The notes beneath the pieces are model-generated. The model was not told the DNA's origin, searched no databases, and saw only the letters and a list, made by a program, of their open reading frames with translations. A stretch of 64,000 bases of DNA. It comes from Bacteroidota bacterium. Lineage in GTDB: Bacteria > Bacteroidota > Bacteroidia > Cytophagales > Cyclobacteriaceae. Both the position numbers and the translations under genes were made by a program. The DNA lies in contig JAFEAM010000012.1 in NCBI GenBank assembly GCA_018266395.1, forward strand, positions 62,001 to 126,000. Reading direction: 5' to 3'. This document shows positions 16,502-26,296 of this stretch, piece by piece (within the stretch, counting starts at the first letter, position 1; every line of letters begins with the position of its first letter).

Positions 16502-18682
16502 TTACCTGGAAACTGCGGCAGGTGGTTCAGGATGATGCGCATACCGTTCAAAGAACTCAATGACACGCAACAAGTGATCCATCATCCTGCCCGGATTCCC
16601 GCTTCTGGTCAGTTCATGCCCTTCCCTTGGGTAACGCACATACTCGACCGGCCTGCCCAGAATCTTCAGACTCTTATATAGCATTTCGGACTGGATGACT
16701 CCCGTTCTAAGATCCTGATCTCCATGAATGATCAGCAGGGGTGTAACGATCTTATCAACATATGAGTATGGTGACTGGTCGTCAAGAACCTTTCGTATGG
16801 CCGGATCCCAGGGATATCCGCCAAAATGATCGGGCACCAACCTCCATGCGTTCCCCTCACCCATGAATGTGGTCAGGTCATAAACACCCCTTTGCGCATT
16901 GGCCGCCTTGAAGCGGTTGTCATGACCGATAATCCAAGCCACCATGTAACCGGCGTAACTGCCTCCTTCGACAAATAGCTGGTCCATATCAATCCATGCA
17001 TTGCCCTTGATCGCATCGTCCAGAGCCGCCAGAATATCTCCGGCTGGACCGGGTCCCCAATCCTGAAAATTGCCCTTCTTGAATTTGTCGCCATAACCCC
17101 CGCTGCCTCTCGGATTGCAATAGACCACACCATAGCCCCAACTGTTTTCCAACTGATACTCGTGCCACATCGAAAATGCTCCGGGTCCCCACATCGCTGA
17201 CGGACCACCGTGAATGTTCAAGATGGTGGGGTACTTGACCCCATCTTTTCTGCCCACAGGTTCCATCACCCAGTATTGAACTTTTGTGCCATCCGCCCTG
17301 GTTAGCCAGAATTCCTTCGGACCGCTGATGGTCTTTTCCTTGATCCAGTTCTCATTCAGCTTAGTAAGCTGTCGGCTGGATTTGTCTTTAAGACTGAATA
17401 GATACACCTCCCATGGATTTTTGGTCTCGGTGTAAGCATAAACAACCTTATCGCCCCTCACGTCATAATCATTAACACCACTTTCGTTACCAAGCCATCT
17501 GGTTTCCTTTCCTCCTTTTGCAGGAATGCTATACAATGGTATGTCCCCTTCTGTCTCAGAGGAAAAGAATATTGACTTGCTGTCAGAAGACCAGGTTGCA
17601 TTACTGATATCTCTGTCAAAGTCTGCTGTAAGGATGAGGGGCTTGTCTCCGATAGCAGAAACTACTGCCAATTGTGCCTGGGTAGCATGACGGTTTTGAA
17701 CAGAGCGCACATAGAACAGGATCGTTTGCCCGTCATATGAATAGACTGGATTCGATAAGCTGTATTCAGGCATCTTAAGAAATTCCTTTGCCGCTTTAGA
17801 TGTGACATCTATAGTCCAAAGATCTGTATCGGGTTCCTTGTCAGGTTCAATTTTGTAGGCTCTGCTGTGACAAATTATGGACTTGCCATCGGTTGACCAC
17901 TCCGCACCCTGGTAATCCTGGAATCCCTGTGTGAGCTGAACCGGTTTTTCATCTGATCCGATCTTGAGCAGAAAGACATGAGAAAACTCTTTAATGGGCT
18001 GGAGACCTAACTCGCCCTGAATGTTCTGACGTGTCAACACCCGTGGATTGGCATCAGTTGTGTTTTTTGCAAGCCAGGCTCGAACTTCATCAAGATTCCC
18101 GTCTGGTGAACTGATGACTTTCTTCTTCTCCTCATCCTTCATCCTTCTCCAGTTTGGCTCGTCGCCCAGTTTTCTTCCTGGCCGCGCATAGCTCCACGGC
18201 ACGGTGCCTTCAATTGCATAATAGGGAATATTTGAGGTGACCATCAAAGTCTTCCCGTCGGGTGACCACCGAGGGCGCGTCGCACCATAATCGAGTTTGG
18301 TAATAACATGTGCCTCCCCGCCGGTCAACGGCAGCAGCCAAACCTGGGCCTTTTCTCCTTCCATTCTTACAAAAGCTATTTGCTTACCGTCAGGAGACCA
18401 CTGCGGTTGACCATCGTTCTTATCGCCAAATGTCAGTTGAACGGGCTCTGCATTTCCGGTTAATTCCACCATGAAAAGCTGTCGCGTGTAGTAATAATCA
18501 TTCTCGTTCTTGACTGCCTTCCTTGTCACAACCATCACTGCTTTGGTTCCATCCGGAGAAATCTGAATCTGGTTGGCGGTTGTGAGTTTCATCAGATCAG
18601 TGGCAACAACTGGCTTCTTCTGTTGAGAAAAGGCCTGGAATGAAATGACCAGCACCAGCAATAAATTGGCAAAAGACTTCAT
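16502..18682 (-). CDS. Exported S9 prolyl oligopeptidase-family peptidase
   Basis: A 726 aa protein with a signal peptide (to about residue 20), a WD40-like/DPP-IV beta-propeller (about 30-450, with repeated SPDGKQIAFV and WSPDGKTLMV blocks), and a C-terminal alpha/beta hydrolase. The nucleophile is in GGSYAGYM, the Asp in HGDQDLRTG and the His in REGHEL. It resembles acylaminoacyl-peptidase/DPP-like S9C enzymes that cleave short peptides in the periplasm. It stands alone, convergent with asd and divergent from the serine hydrolase, with a small dyad (ACCACA-N2-TGTGGT, 18735-18748) in the divergent gap. Confidence 0.9.
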   Translation of the reverse strand: MKSFANLLLVLVISFQAFSQQKKPVVATDLMKLTTANQIQISPDGTKAVMVVTRKAVKNENDYYYTRQLFMVELTGNAEPVQLTFGDKNDGQPQWSPDGKQIAFVRMEGEKAQVWLLPLTGGEAHVITKLDYGATRPRWSPDGKTLMVTSNIPYYAIEGTVPWSYARPGRKLGDEPNWRRMKDEEKKKVISSPDGNLDEVRAWLAKNTTDANPRVLTRQNIQGELGLQPIKEFSHVFLLKIGSDEKPVQLTQGFQDYQGAEWSTDGKSIICHSRAYKIEPDKEPDTDLWTIDVTSKAAKEFLKMPEYSLSNPVYSYDGQTILFYVRSVQNRHATQAQLAVVSAIGDKPLILTADFDRDISNATWSSDSKSIFFSSETEGDIPLYSIPAKGGKETRWLGNESGVNDYDVRGDKVVYAYTETKNPWEVYLFSLKDKSSRQLTKLNENWIKEKTISGPKEFWLTRADGTKVQYWVMEPVGRKDGVKYPTILNIHGGPSAMWGPGAFSMWHEYQLENSWGYGVVYCNPRGSGGYGDKFKKGNFQDWGPGPAGDILAALDDAIKGNAWIDMDQLFVEGGSYAGYMVAWIIGHDNRFKAANAQRGVYDLTTFMGEGNAWRLVPDHFGGYPWDPAIRKVLDDQSPYSYVDKIVTPLLIIHGDQDLRTGVIQSEMLYKSLKILGRPVEYVRYPREGHELTRSGNPGRMMDHLLRVIEFFERYAHHPEPPAAVSR

Positions 18683-18811
18683 AGGTTAGGGGAATCTGTT
18701 CCTGTAAAAATGAATAGACCGGGCCATCCAAACAACCACAGATGTGGTGAGTGGATTCTCCTGTGCAGTTGTCGGTCAAATGGGTAAATTGAATAGTTAA
18801 ACCACGCTTTC

Positions 18812-20680
18812 ATGAAAAGACTTCTTGTCGCCCTATTGAGTGGCCTCTCCTTCCTCGGCTACTCGCAATCACTCGAAGATACATTGGCACTCCGCAATTT
18901 TATGGATGGCATTATTCAAACGCATCTGCGCGACAAACACATTGCAGGCGCCACCGTTTCCGTTATCAAAGACGGACGCATTCTGCTAAAGGCAGGATAT
19001 GGCTTCTCTGACGAAAAGAAGCAGAGGAAAGTCAGTCCGGATTCCACCCTCTTCCGGATTGGTTCCATCTCCAAAATGTTCACCTGGATGAGTGTCATGC
19101 AACTTGTTGCTGAGGGCAAACTGAACCTGGAAGAGGACGTGAACCATTACCTGAAGGATTTTACCATTCCGGCCACCTATGAAAAACCGGTCACCCTTCA
19201 CGATCTGATGGCGCACACACCCGGCTTTGAGGATAAAGTAATCGGGCTATTTGGAAGGGATTCTACAACTCTTAAACCGCTCAGCGAGATTCTTTCCAGG
19301 GAAATGCCTGCAAGGGTAAGGCCCGCCGGCACTTTTGCGTCTTATTCAAATCACGGGACAGGTATAGCGGCCTATATCGTGGAACAGGTATCCGGAATGT
19401 CATTCAATGACTATGTTGAGCAGCATATCCTTAATCCGCTTGGCATGAACCTGACCACTTTCAGACAGCCCTTGCCCACCTCATTAAAGCCGCATATGTC
19501 AACCGGATATGAATATAAAGGAGGTGAACTTAAGGCACAGACTTTCGAATATGTGCCGCTCTTTCCTGTCGGGGCGGCGGCCAGCACTGCAGTGGATATG
19601 ACGCATTTCATGCAGGCTATACTTGGAAACGGGCATTTCAAGCAGTTCCAGATGGTGGATAGTGCAACTCTGGCCCTGATGGAAAGCCCTGCACACCGCC
19701 ATCATCCAGATGTCAATCCCATGCGATACGGATTTATGGACCTCAGTCAAAACGGTGTTACCGTGATCGGACATGGTGGAGACACTTTCTGGTTTCACTC
19801 CCTCATGGTAATGATTCCATCCAGGAATGTGGGGCTCTTTGTATCGTTTAATACAAACACCGGAGGCGGCACTTATTTGACTGTGCTTGACCAATTCATG
19901 GAAAGGTATTTTCCGGAATCATCTCTGCGCCCGGTAAAAAAGTTTTCCGCAGAGTATTTGAAGAAATTTGCAGGTGCTTATCGGGGCAATCGCTACGCAT
20001 ATTTTGATATCACAACAATCGTCTCCCTTTTTGGAGATGTAAGAATTTCTGTACGCGACTCCACTGCATTAAGGATGGCAAGCGGTGAAAATGTCCGATA
20101 CCTTGTACCTGTTGACAGCCTTACTTTCCGTGAAGAACATTCCTCCAAAGTGGTAGCCTTCAAAAGAGATTCCAGCGGGAACATTTCCAACATGTTCGTG
20201 GGGCAACTTCCCATCTTTGCGCTGGACAAAGTACAGGGATTACGCTCGTTGAGTTCCCAGACAACAATATTCCTCATTTCGACCATTGTGCTTTTGTGCG
20301 TTCTTTTTTACTGGCCGCTCGCCTATATAAGTCGGCGTGGGTATCAACGAACTACTTCTTATTCTTCAGTAAGCGGTGGCGCCAAGTGGATTGCGTGGCT
20401 TAATTACTTTTTGTTGTTGTCCTTCTACCTTGGGCTGATGATTGTAATTTCTGACCAAACCGATATTGTCTACGGCATTTCGGGATCCCTGAAATTTGTG
20501 CTTATCCTGCCTTTGATCTGCATACTGTTGAACGTCTTGATGATTTATCAGAGCCTCAATATGTGGCGATCAGGGCAGGTGAAACTCAGCAGCAGGTGGT
20601 ATTATCTCCTGATTACGCTTGTTTCGGTGGTATCTCTCTGGCAACTTAATTACTGGAATTTTATCGGATTCCATTACTGA
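18812..20680 (+). CDS. Exported serine hydrolase (beta-lactamase/class C-like) with membrane tail
   Basis: A 622 aa protein. After a signal peptide (to about residue 18) comes a serine beta-lactamase-like/penicillin-binding-protein-like domain (about 25-370) with SxxK (SISKMF, nucleophile near residue 87), YxN (SYSNHG) and HGG (IGHGGDTFWFHS) motifs. A linking beta-domain (about 375-470) is followed by four hydrophobic helices to the end (about 480-615). Such enzymes are DD-peptidases, esterases or D-amino-acid peptidases; the substrate cannot be told. The helical tail anchors the enzyme in the inner membrane facing the periplasm. It ends 3 bases from the convergent DDAH-like gene. Confidence 0.85.
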   Translation: MKRLLVALLSGLSFLGYSQSLEDTLALRNFMDGIIQTHLRDKHIAGATVSVIKDGRILLKAGYGFSDEKKQRKVSPDSTLFRIGSISKMFTWMSVMQLVAEGKLNLEEDVNHYLKDFTIPATYEKPVTLHDLMAHTPGFEDKVIGLFGRDSTTLKPLSEILSREMPARVRPAGTFASYSNHGTGIAAYIVEQVSGMSFNDYVEQHILNPLGMNLTTFRQPLPTSLKPHMSTGYEYKGGELKAQTFEYVPLFPVGAAASTAVDMTHFMQAILGNGHFKQFQMVDSATLALMESPAHRHHPDVNPMRYGFMDLSQNGVTVIGHGGDTFWFHSLMVMIPSRNVGLFVSFNTNTGGGTYLTVLDQFMERYFPESSLRPVKKFSAEYLKKFAGAYRGNRYAYFDITTIVSLFGDVRISVRDSTALRMASGENVRYLVPVDSLTFREEHSSKVVAFKRDSSGNISNMFVGQLPIFALDKVQGLRSLSSQTTIFLISTIVLLCVLFYWPLAYISRRGYQRTTSYSSVSGGAKWIAWLNYFLLLSFYLGLMIVISDQTDIVYGISGSLKFVLILPLICILLNVLMIYQSLNMWRSGQVKLSSRWYYLLITLVSVVSLWQLNYWNFIGFHY

Positions 20681-20683
20681 CCA

Positions 20684-21562
20684 TCAGGCCCATCTCCACA
20701 ATGGCCGTGTCAGACAGGTGGGGCCTCCGCCTCCTTTGACACTGATTTCATTCCCTGAATAGGTCAGCACTTCGCAGCCGGCCTTCTCAAGTCTCGCCCG
20801 CGTAATCGGGTTGCCATCGGTCATCACACACTTCCTTGGTGCGATTGCCAGTACGTTGCAACCCATGCTGTCAAATTCCTGATCAGGTACTTCAACCAGT
20901 CCAAAGCCACGCCGGATCAGCTCCTCCCTGAACACAATCGGCATGAGAGGCGAGTAGACGACAGCCAGATTATGATCCACAGGACTCAGAATCGACATGA
21001 GGTGAAAAACATCGGAGGGGCCCCGATAGTGCGGCAGCGGCACTACTGTAACTTGAATGCCTGAAGGCTCAAGCAAAGCCTTCAACTGACGTATGCCTTC
21101 ACGATTAGTCCGATATGTGTAGCCTACCGCCAATGTCTTCTGATCGAGCCAGGCCACATCGCCTCCCTCTACAGTTCCCGGAGACTCAATTCTTCCAAGA
21201 ACAGGAATACCCTGTTGACGAAAGTATTCTTCTTCAGCGGCGGGTTCATTCCGTCTCGCTTCCTTTCCCATCGCACAAATGATCACGCCCTTATCTGTAC
21301 ACAATGCCGCATCACGACAGTAAATAGAATCAATGCTGACCATGGCGCTGAAAGGGAAATTGTGAATTGTGCAGCCATCCTGCTTCAGAAGCTTTTCAAA
21401 AGCTGAATATTCCTTGCAGGCCCCTGTGAAGTCAGGCTTGCTCAGGAATTGATGTCCCTGCCATTGTTTTTCCAGCACCTCATCGCTGACAAAGGCATCC
21501 TTGGCCTGCTTGATAAATACGGTTTCCAGCTTGCCGAATTCAGATTGACACGTCTTATTCAT
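20684..21562 (-). CDS. Dimethylarginine dimethylaminohydrolase/arginine deiminase-family protein
   Basis: A 292 aa guanidino-group-modifying enzyme fold. Signature stretches: the early IYCRDAALCTDKG, GTVEGGDVAWLD with the substrate-binding Glu/Asp, HLMSILSPVD with the catalytic His, and a C-terminal GGGPTCLTRPLWR with the nucleophilic Cys. Members hydrolyse methylated arginine or arginine to citrulline, or transfer amidino groups; DDAH-like hydrolysis fits the length and the C-terminal motif best. It overlaps the amino-acid permease gene by 8 bases, so an arginine or related guanidino substrate is probably imported and then hydrolysed. Confidence 0.82.
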   Translation of the reverse strand: MNKTCQSEFGKLETVFIKQAKDAFVSDEVLEKQWQGHQFLSKPDFTGACKEYSAFEKLLKQDGCTIHNFPFSAMVSIDSIYCRDAALCTDKGVIICAMGKEARRNEPAAEEEYFRQQGIPVLGRIESPGTVEGGDVAWLDQKTLAVGYTYRTNREGIRQLKALLEPSGIQVTVVPLPHYRGPSDVFHLMSILSPVDHNLAVVYSPLMPIVFREELIRRGFGLVEVPDQEFDSMGCNVLAIAPRKCVMTDGNPITRARLEKAGCEVLTYSGNEISVKGGGGPTCLTRPLWRWA

Positions 21563-22865
21563 TTCTCACCCTTTTCATCCATACAAAAAATGGAATTCCT
21601 ACTAGAATTGCCAGGAATCCCCAATACACAGCATCCTGGGTAGTGCCTACCACCGCCCATATCGAGTATCCAAAAGCAACAGCAGCAATGGCGAGTTTAC
21701 CAGGATGCTCCTTCCACTCCGGTCGCCTCAGCAATATCATTCCGTACGCTGCAGCCGAGAACAGGTAAGCGACCAGAACACAGACTGTGGTCAGGAGAAT
21801 CATAAATGTAAACGTGTCAGTCAGTCCACGGCTGAACCGCATCATGGTGAGCGCCGAAATAAGCGCGCTAGAAACTACCAATGCGGTGACAGGAAGTCCG
21901 CGTTTGTTCACTTTGCGAAAGATCTCTGGAAACATTTTGTCCTGTGCTGCCGCCATTGGGATTTGCCCCTGCAAAAGTATCCAGCCGTTTAAGGCACCAA
22001 ACGCCGACACAAGAGCGCCGAATGCAACCCATTTCCTGGCACCCTCACCCCAGATGATTGCAGCGGCATCTGCATACGGTGCATTCGACTGCTGCAATTC
22101 AGCAGGAGGAATCATTCCCATTACGGCGGCAGATCCCAGCACGTAGACCAACATGGTTACGACGGTCCCAATCATGGTCGCTCGAGGAATTGTCTTTTCA
22201 GGAGATTCAATGTTGGCAGATGGCACCGTTGCACTTTCAAGCCCCTGGAATGCAAAAAGTGTGAGGGTTGCCGATGCCGTGATTGCGGCGAAATCAGAAC
22301 CTGCGCTGACGTTCAGCGGCGTGTAGTTCGAGAAATCCATGTAGAACAAACCCACCACTGAAATCAAAATGAGAGGGGTCAACTTCAAAATAGTTGTGAT
22401 GAGTTGAACCATACCTGTCTCTTTCACTCCCATGCTGTTCACCCATGTGAGGAGCCAGACCGCACCCAGTCCGGTGCAAACAGACAACAGTGAATTCGTC
22501 GCAAGGACCGGAATGAATACCGTGAGATAACTCACGAAAGTCACTGCAATGGCTGCATTCGTACACCAGATGGAAATCCAATAACCCCACGCAACAATAA
22601 ACCCGGCAAACTCACCGAGACCTTCGTGTGTGTAGGCGTATGGACCGCCCACTGCATTTGGAATGATTTTGCTGAGATTGCTGAAGAGTAGGGCAAGGGC
22701 TATCGCTCCGATTGAGGAGCCTATCCATCCCAAAAGGGAGATCCCGCCGTAAACTGCGAGTGACGCGGGCAAGAGGAAGACCCCGGAGCCGATCATGTTT
22801 CCAATGACAAGCGCAGTACTGGTCCACAGGCCGATTTTGCCGGAAGGTGAAGGTTGGTTGCTCAA
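21555..22865 (-). CDS. APC-family amino acid permease (AdiC/PotE-like)
   Basis: A 436 aa protein with 12 hydrophobic segments. The N-terminus (TALVIGNMIGSGVFLLPASL) carries the APC GxGxF-type unwound helix and is close to arginine/agmatine and putrescine/ornithine antiporters; GGPYAYTHEGLGEFAGF and the FAFQGLESATVPSANIESPEKTIPRAT motif also fit. It is likely a transporter for arginine or a related cationic amino acid. It starts 10 bases after the S9 peptidase gene and overlaps the DDAH-like gene, so it is the middle of a catabolic operon. Confidence 0.88.
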   Translation of the reverse strand: MSNQPSPSGKIGLWTSTALVIGNMIGSGVFLLPASLAVYGGISLLGWIGSSIGAIALALLFSNLSKIIPNAVGGPYAYTHEGLGEFAGFIVAWGYWISIWCTNAAIAVTFVSYLTVFIPVLATNSLLSVCTGLGAVWLLTWVNSMGVKETGMVQLITTILKLTPLILISVVGLFYMDFSNYTPLNVSAGSDFAAITASATLTLFAFQGLESATVPSANIESPEKTIPRATMIGTVVTMLVYVLGSAAVMGMIPPAELQQSNAPYADAAAIIWGEGARKWVAFGALVSAFGALNGWILLQGQIPMAAAQDKMFPEIFRKVNKRGLPVTALVVSSALISALTMMRFSRGLTDTFTFMILLTTVCVLVAYLFSAAAYGMILLRRPEWKEHPGKLAIAAVAFGYSIWAVVGTTQDAVYWGFLAILVGIPFFVWMKRVRNE

Positions 22866-22875
22866 TCCAGATTAG

Positions 22876-24939
22876 TTAATTCTTACCGGACTTTTCTCCA
22901 GTCGGCAGCTCGATATTCTCACCCCACAAATATTTTCCAAACCATTGCCAATTATGCCATAGAGCCGCCAATCTTTCTTTGGGTTTCGTTATCCCGTGAC
23001 CGAACCCTTTATATACAATAAGTTCACTGGGAACACCATTGTCTCTCAGACCTTGCAACAACTCATAAGCATTCGCAATGGGTACTCTTCGATCGAATTC
23101 ACCATGTTGGATCAAGGTAGGAGTTTTTGCTTTACGAATATTGCTCATGGGAGAAGTCTGGCGATAGATATCTTCGTCAGACCAGGGAGTGGCTTTCAAA
23201 TATTGCCTAGTAAATGGATGAATATCGGTACTGACATAATAAGTCATCCAGTTTGAAATTCCTGCGCCTACTGATATGGCCTTGAATACATCGGAATTCG
23301 TTGTCAGGAAAGCACTGATGTATCCACCCTGACTCCATCCCATGCAGCCCATGCTTGAACGCTCAATCAAACCCTTGCTGTCGAGGTAGTCCACTCCTGA
23401 CAAAACGTCCCACGCATCTCCTACGCCAAGATTCCTCACGTTGAGGGAGCGAAATGCTTCTCCATATCCTGCCGAACCACGATAGTTGGGACGCAGCACC
23501 AGACATCCCTTGTCAAGCCATTGAACGATTGGGTATACACTACCCGGAACAGGAGCCGGAGTATCAATACCGGTCGGGCCACCGTGAATGACGACCAGCA
23601 AAGGATACTTTTTTCCGGGATCATAATTCTTAGGCTTATGCAGTACACCTTCTATCTCCACGCCGTCCTTGCTCTTCCAGCGGATGACTTCACTTTGTGC
23701 GACTTTCCAATCCCGGATTTGCGCAGATAAGTCAGTAAGCTTCTCTGATTGTGGTGACAGCATGTTTCCTACCTGGAAGATTTCGGTCAACTGGTCCCCA
23801 TTTCTGGCCGTGCATATCATTCGATCACCAGCTTTTGAAAGGCTGATCCCAAGCACCTGTTCGGGATTAGTAATGAATACCACACTCTTTCCCGTTTTCG
23901 CATCGATCCTGTAAACCGGGCGCTTGGTTTTGTTCCATACTGTACCAAAAATGCCGTTAGGGCGCCAAACCATTGTTCCCAGGTTTTCATCCAAATCAGG
24001 GGCAATGGGTCTTAGCTCCCTTGTGTCAACCTTGATTGCAAACAATTTTTGATTCTTATAAAAGTGGGAAACCGTATCATCAAGGTGTGTGCTGAATAAT
24101 AATTCCTTTGAGTCAGGAGACCAGTCCTCAATATTATCCGCGCTTTTGTTTTGCACCAGTATGGTGATAACACCAGTGCTTACATTTACTATGGATATAT
24201 CTGATTTCACAGATGTATTGATCAGTGGATCCGGCTGGCGCGTAAAGGCTATGTTTGCTCCATCGGGTGAAGGGATGAAGTCAACTACCGTAAATCTGCC
24301 ATCGGTGAGACGGCGAGGCTTGGGCAGCTGGATACATCCCGTCTTCTGTTTCAGCGAATCGACGGTTTCATAGCACGGTCTTTCAGAGGGATCAGGTGCA
24401 TCAGGCTTGAATTCCACCTCCCATAGATGCGCATTTACATAATCCTTGTCGTCTGCATCAAATGCGCCATATCTCCGTTCTCGTTCCTTCCTTTGGTCCT
24501 CCTTCTCTGGCTTGAGAAACAGCAATGTCTTTCCTGAAGGATGCCATTCAAATGACGAAATACCTTCGTCTTCTTTTGTAATGACTTTCGCTTCGCCGCC
24601 ATCCAGTCGGATTACGTGAATCTGATTCTTGTTTCCACGGTCTGCCAGAAAAGCAATCCACTGTCCATCGGGTGAAAAAGATGGCGAAGTGCTGCTGCCC
24701 TTAGCCGTATTGGTTAGCTGAAAACCAGTCTTTCCTGGCTTAATCAACCAGATTTCAGTGTCATATCGGTTGTCATTCCAGTCAGTGGTTTGAACTGTAA
24801 AGGCTATGTTCTTTCCATCAGCCGACAATACTGCGTTGCCAACACCTCTAAGTGAAATGACTTCTTCAAAAGTGGGAACATGTTGGCCGATGGATAGGTG
24901 CGCCATCACGAGTAACAAAAAGGTGAATATCTTCTTCAT
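22876..24939 (-). CDS. Exported S9 prolyl oligopeptidase-family peptidase (operon copy)
   Basis: A 687 aa S9 peptidase from the start at 24939 (MKKIFTFLLLVMAHLSIGQ), which begins the signal peptide; a frame extension of 27 codons upstream is unlikely. A beta-propeller (about 30-420; SADGKNIAFTVQ, SPDGQWIAFLAD) precedes an alpha/beta-hydrolase with nucleophile GWSQGGY, Asp in HGEFDRRVP and His in GFGHGI. It is only a distant relative of the S9 enzyme at 16502-18682. Being followed by a permease and preceded by two M20 hydrolases, it probably supplies amino acids from periplasmic peptides. Confidence 0.9.
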   Translation of the reverse strand: MKKIFTFLLLVMAHLSIGQHVPTFEEVISLRGVGNAVLSADGKNIAFTVQTTDWNDNRYDTEIWLIKPGKTGFQLTNTAKGSSTSPSFSPDGQWIAFLADRGNKNQIHVIRLDGGEAKVITKEDEGISSFEWHPSGKTLLFLKPEKEDQRKERERRYGAFDADDKDYVNAHLWEVEFKPDAPDPSERPCYETVDSLKQKTGCIQLPKPRRLTDGRFTVVDFIPSPDGANIAFTRQPDPLINTSVKSDISIVNVSTGVITILVQNKSADNIEDWSPDSKELLFSTHLDDTVSHFYKNQKLFAIKVDTRELRPIAPDLDENLGTMVWRPNGIFGTVWNKTKRPVYRIDAKTGKSVVFITNPEQVLGISLSKAGDRMICTARNGDQLTEIFQVGNMLSPQSEKLTDLSAQIRDWKVAQSEVIRWKSKDGVEIEGVLHKPKNYDPGKKYPLLVVIHGGPTGIDTPAPVPGSVYPIVQWLDKGCLVLRPNYRGSAGYGEAFRSLNVRNLGVGDAWDVLSGVDYLDSKGLIERSSMGCMGWSQGGYISAFLTTNSDVFKAISVGAGISNWMTYYVSTDIHPFTRQYLKATPWSDEDIYRQTSPMSNIRKAKTPTLIQHGEFDRRVPIANAYELLQGLRDNGVPSELIVYKGFGHGITKPKERLAALWHNWQWFGKYLWGENIELPTGEKSGKN

Positions 24940-24991
24940 AAACCTCGTCAGTTGATATTGTGCTACTTCATTCTTGTCCAGAAACATGTAT

Positions 24992-26296
24992 TCACCTGGG
25001 TGATGCATACATATAATCAACTGTCAAATCAATCATCGCTCGAACTCCGGTGATAAATCCTTTCTCATCAATAAAGAAGTCGGGGGTGTGATGTGCAGCT
25101 ACTTTTGAAGGATCCGCTTCAGCAGGCATGCCACCCGTGAAAAAGAACAGGCCAGGAACAACCCGCTGGTATTCCGAGAAATCCTCAGACCCAGTAATAG
25201 GTAATGTAAGCGCTACTTTGTCTTTACCTGCAGCCTTTTGAAGGCTGGGGAACATCTTGTTGGTTAATACAGGGTCATTATAAGTGACATACCCGAATTT
25301 TCCAATTTCAACTTCAGCCGTTGCACCAGCGCTTTCAGCAATTTTGGTTGCTGTTAGTTTGATCTTCTCATGTATTTTATCCCTCATCCCCTCGTCGAGG
25401 GTCCGGATTGTTCCTGAAAGATTGGCCTCTTCCGGTATTATGTTTTCGCGGATGCCGCTGTTGAATCTGCCCACTGTCAATATCGCGGCAGCTTTTGTCA
25501 GCTCCGACTGCCTGCTGATGATGGTCTGAAGTCCCATTACAATCTCGGATCCGATTACTATCGGATCGATTCCATTCCATGGCGCAGATCCGTGAGATTG
25601 CCGCCCCTTAATCCTGATTGAGAAAAGGTCCGCAGCTGCCATCAGATCGCCAGGCCGGTACAGTATAGTGCCCACCGGTGCTGTGGCCCAGATGTGCTGA
25701 CCAAATATCACATCCACCCTCGGATTCTCCAGCACTCCTTCTTTAATCATCTGTGCTGCTCCTCCTTCACCTTCCTCCCCTGGCTGAAAAATAAATTTTA
25801 CGATTCCCCTCAAGTCTGATTTGTTCCTTGTGAGGACTTCGGCCACACCCATTAACATGGCCATGTGTGAATCATGACCACATGCATGCATAACGCCCGT
25901 TTCCTGTCCATTGAACACTGTTCTTTCTCCGGAAGCGAAAGTAAGATTGCCTCTTTCGTTGACCGGAAGGGCGTCCATATCAGCCCTCAAGGCAATCACA
26001 GGACCGGGCCTGCCGGTTTCGAGCAGGGCAACGACTCCGGTTTTGCCCACTGGATATTGAACCTTAAGTCCAAGTTGCTTCAGAAATTCCGCAACGTATT
26101 GACCCGTCTTTTTCTCTTCGAATGACAGTTCGGGGAACTGGTGAAAGTGTCTTCTCCATTCGATGACTTTTGGAGTAATGTCTTGTGCCTGCTGATCCAG
26201 CTTTGCCTGCAGTTTGGGATTCATCTGGGCGTGCAATCCAGTAAAGGCCGCACTCAGCGCAAATACTATTATAGTCTGTCTCATTGCTGCTTTCAT
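24992..26296 (-). CDS. Exported M20 amidohydrolase (N-acyl amino acid hydrolase-like), second copy
   Basis: A 434 aa M20D-type metallohydrolase with a signal peptide (...AFTGLHAQ). Two-metal ligands are in MHACGHDSHMAML, QPGEEGEGGA and the C-terminal AAHHTPDF; the dimerisation lid lies at about residues 205-320 (GRQSHGSAPWNGIDPI). Relatives remove acyl groups from hippurate, indole-acetyl or N-acyl amino acids. It is a clear paralogue of the gene upstream, overlapping it by four bases (ATGA), and leads into the S9 peptidase 52 bases on. Confidence 0.9.
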   Translation of the reverse strand: MKAAMRQTIIVFALSAAFTGLHAQMNPKLQAKLDQQAQDITPKVIEWRRHFHQFPELSFEEKKTGQYVAEFLKQLGLKVQYPVGKTGVVALLETGRPGPVIALRADMDALPVNERGNLTFASGERTVFNGQETGVMHACGHDSHMAMLMGVAEVLTRNKSDLRGIVKFIFQPGEEGEGGAAQMIKEGVLENPRVDVIFGQHIWATAPVGTILYRPGDLMAAADLFSIRIKGRQSHGSAPWNGIDPIVIGSEIVMGLQTIISRQSELTKAAAILTVGRFNSGIRENIIPEEANLSGTIRTLDEGMRDKIHEKIKLTATKIAESAGATAEVEIGKFGYVTYNDPVLTNKMFPSLQKAAGKDKVALTLPITGSEDFSEYQRVVPGLFFFTGGMPAEADPSKVAAHHTPDFFIDEKGFITGVRAMIDLTVDYMYASPR

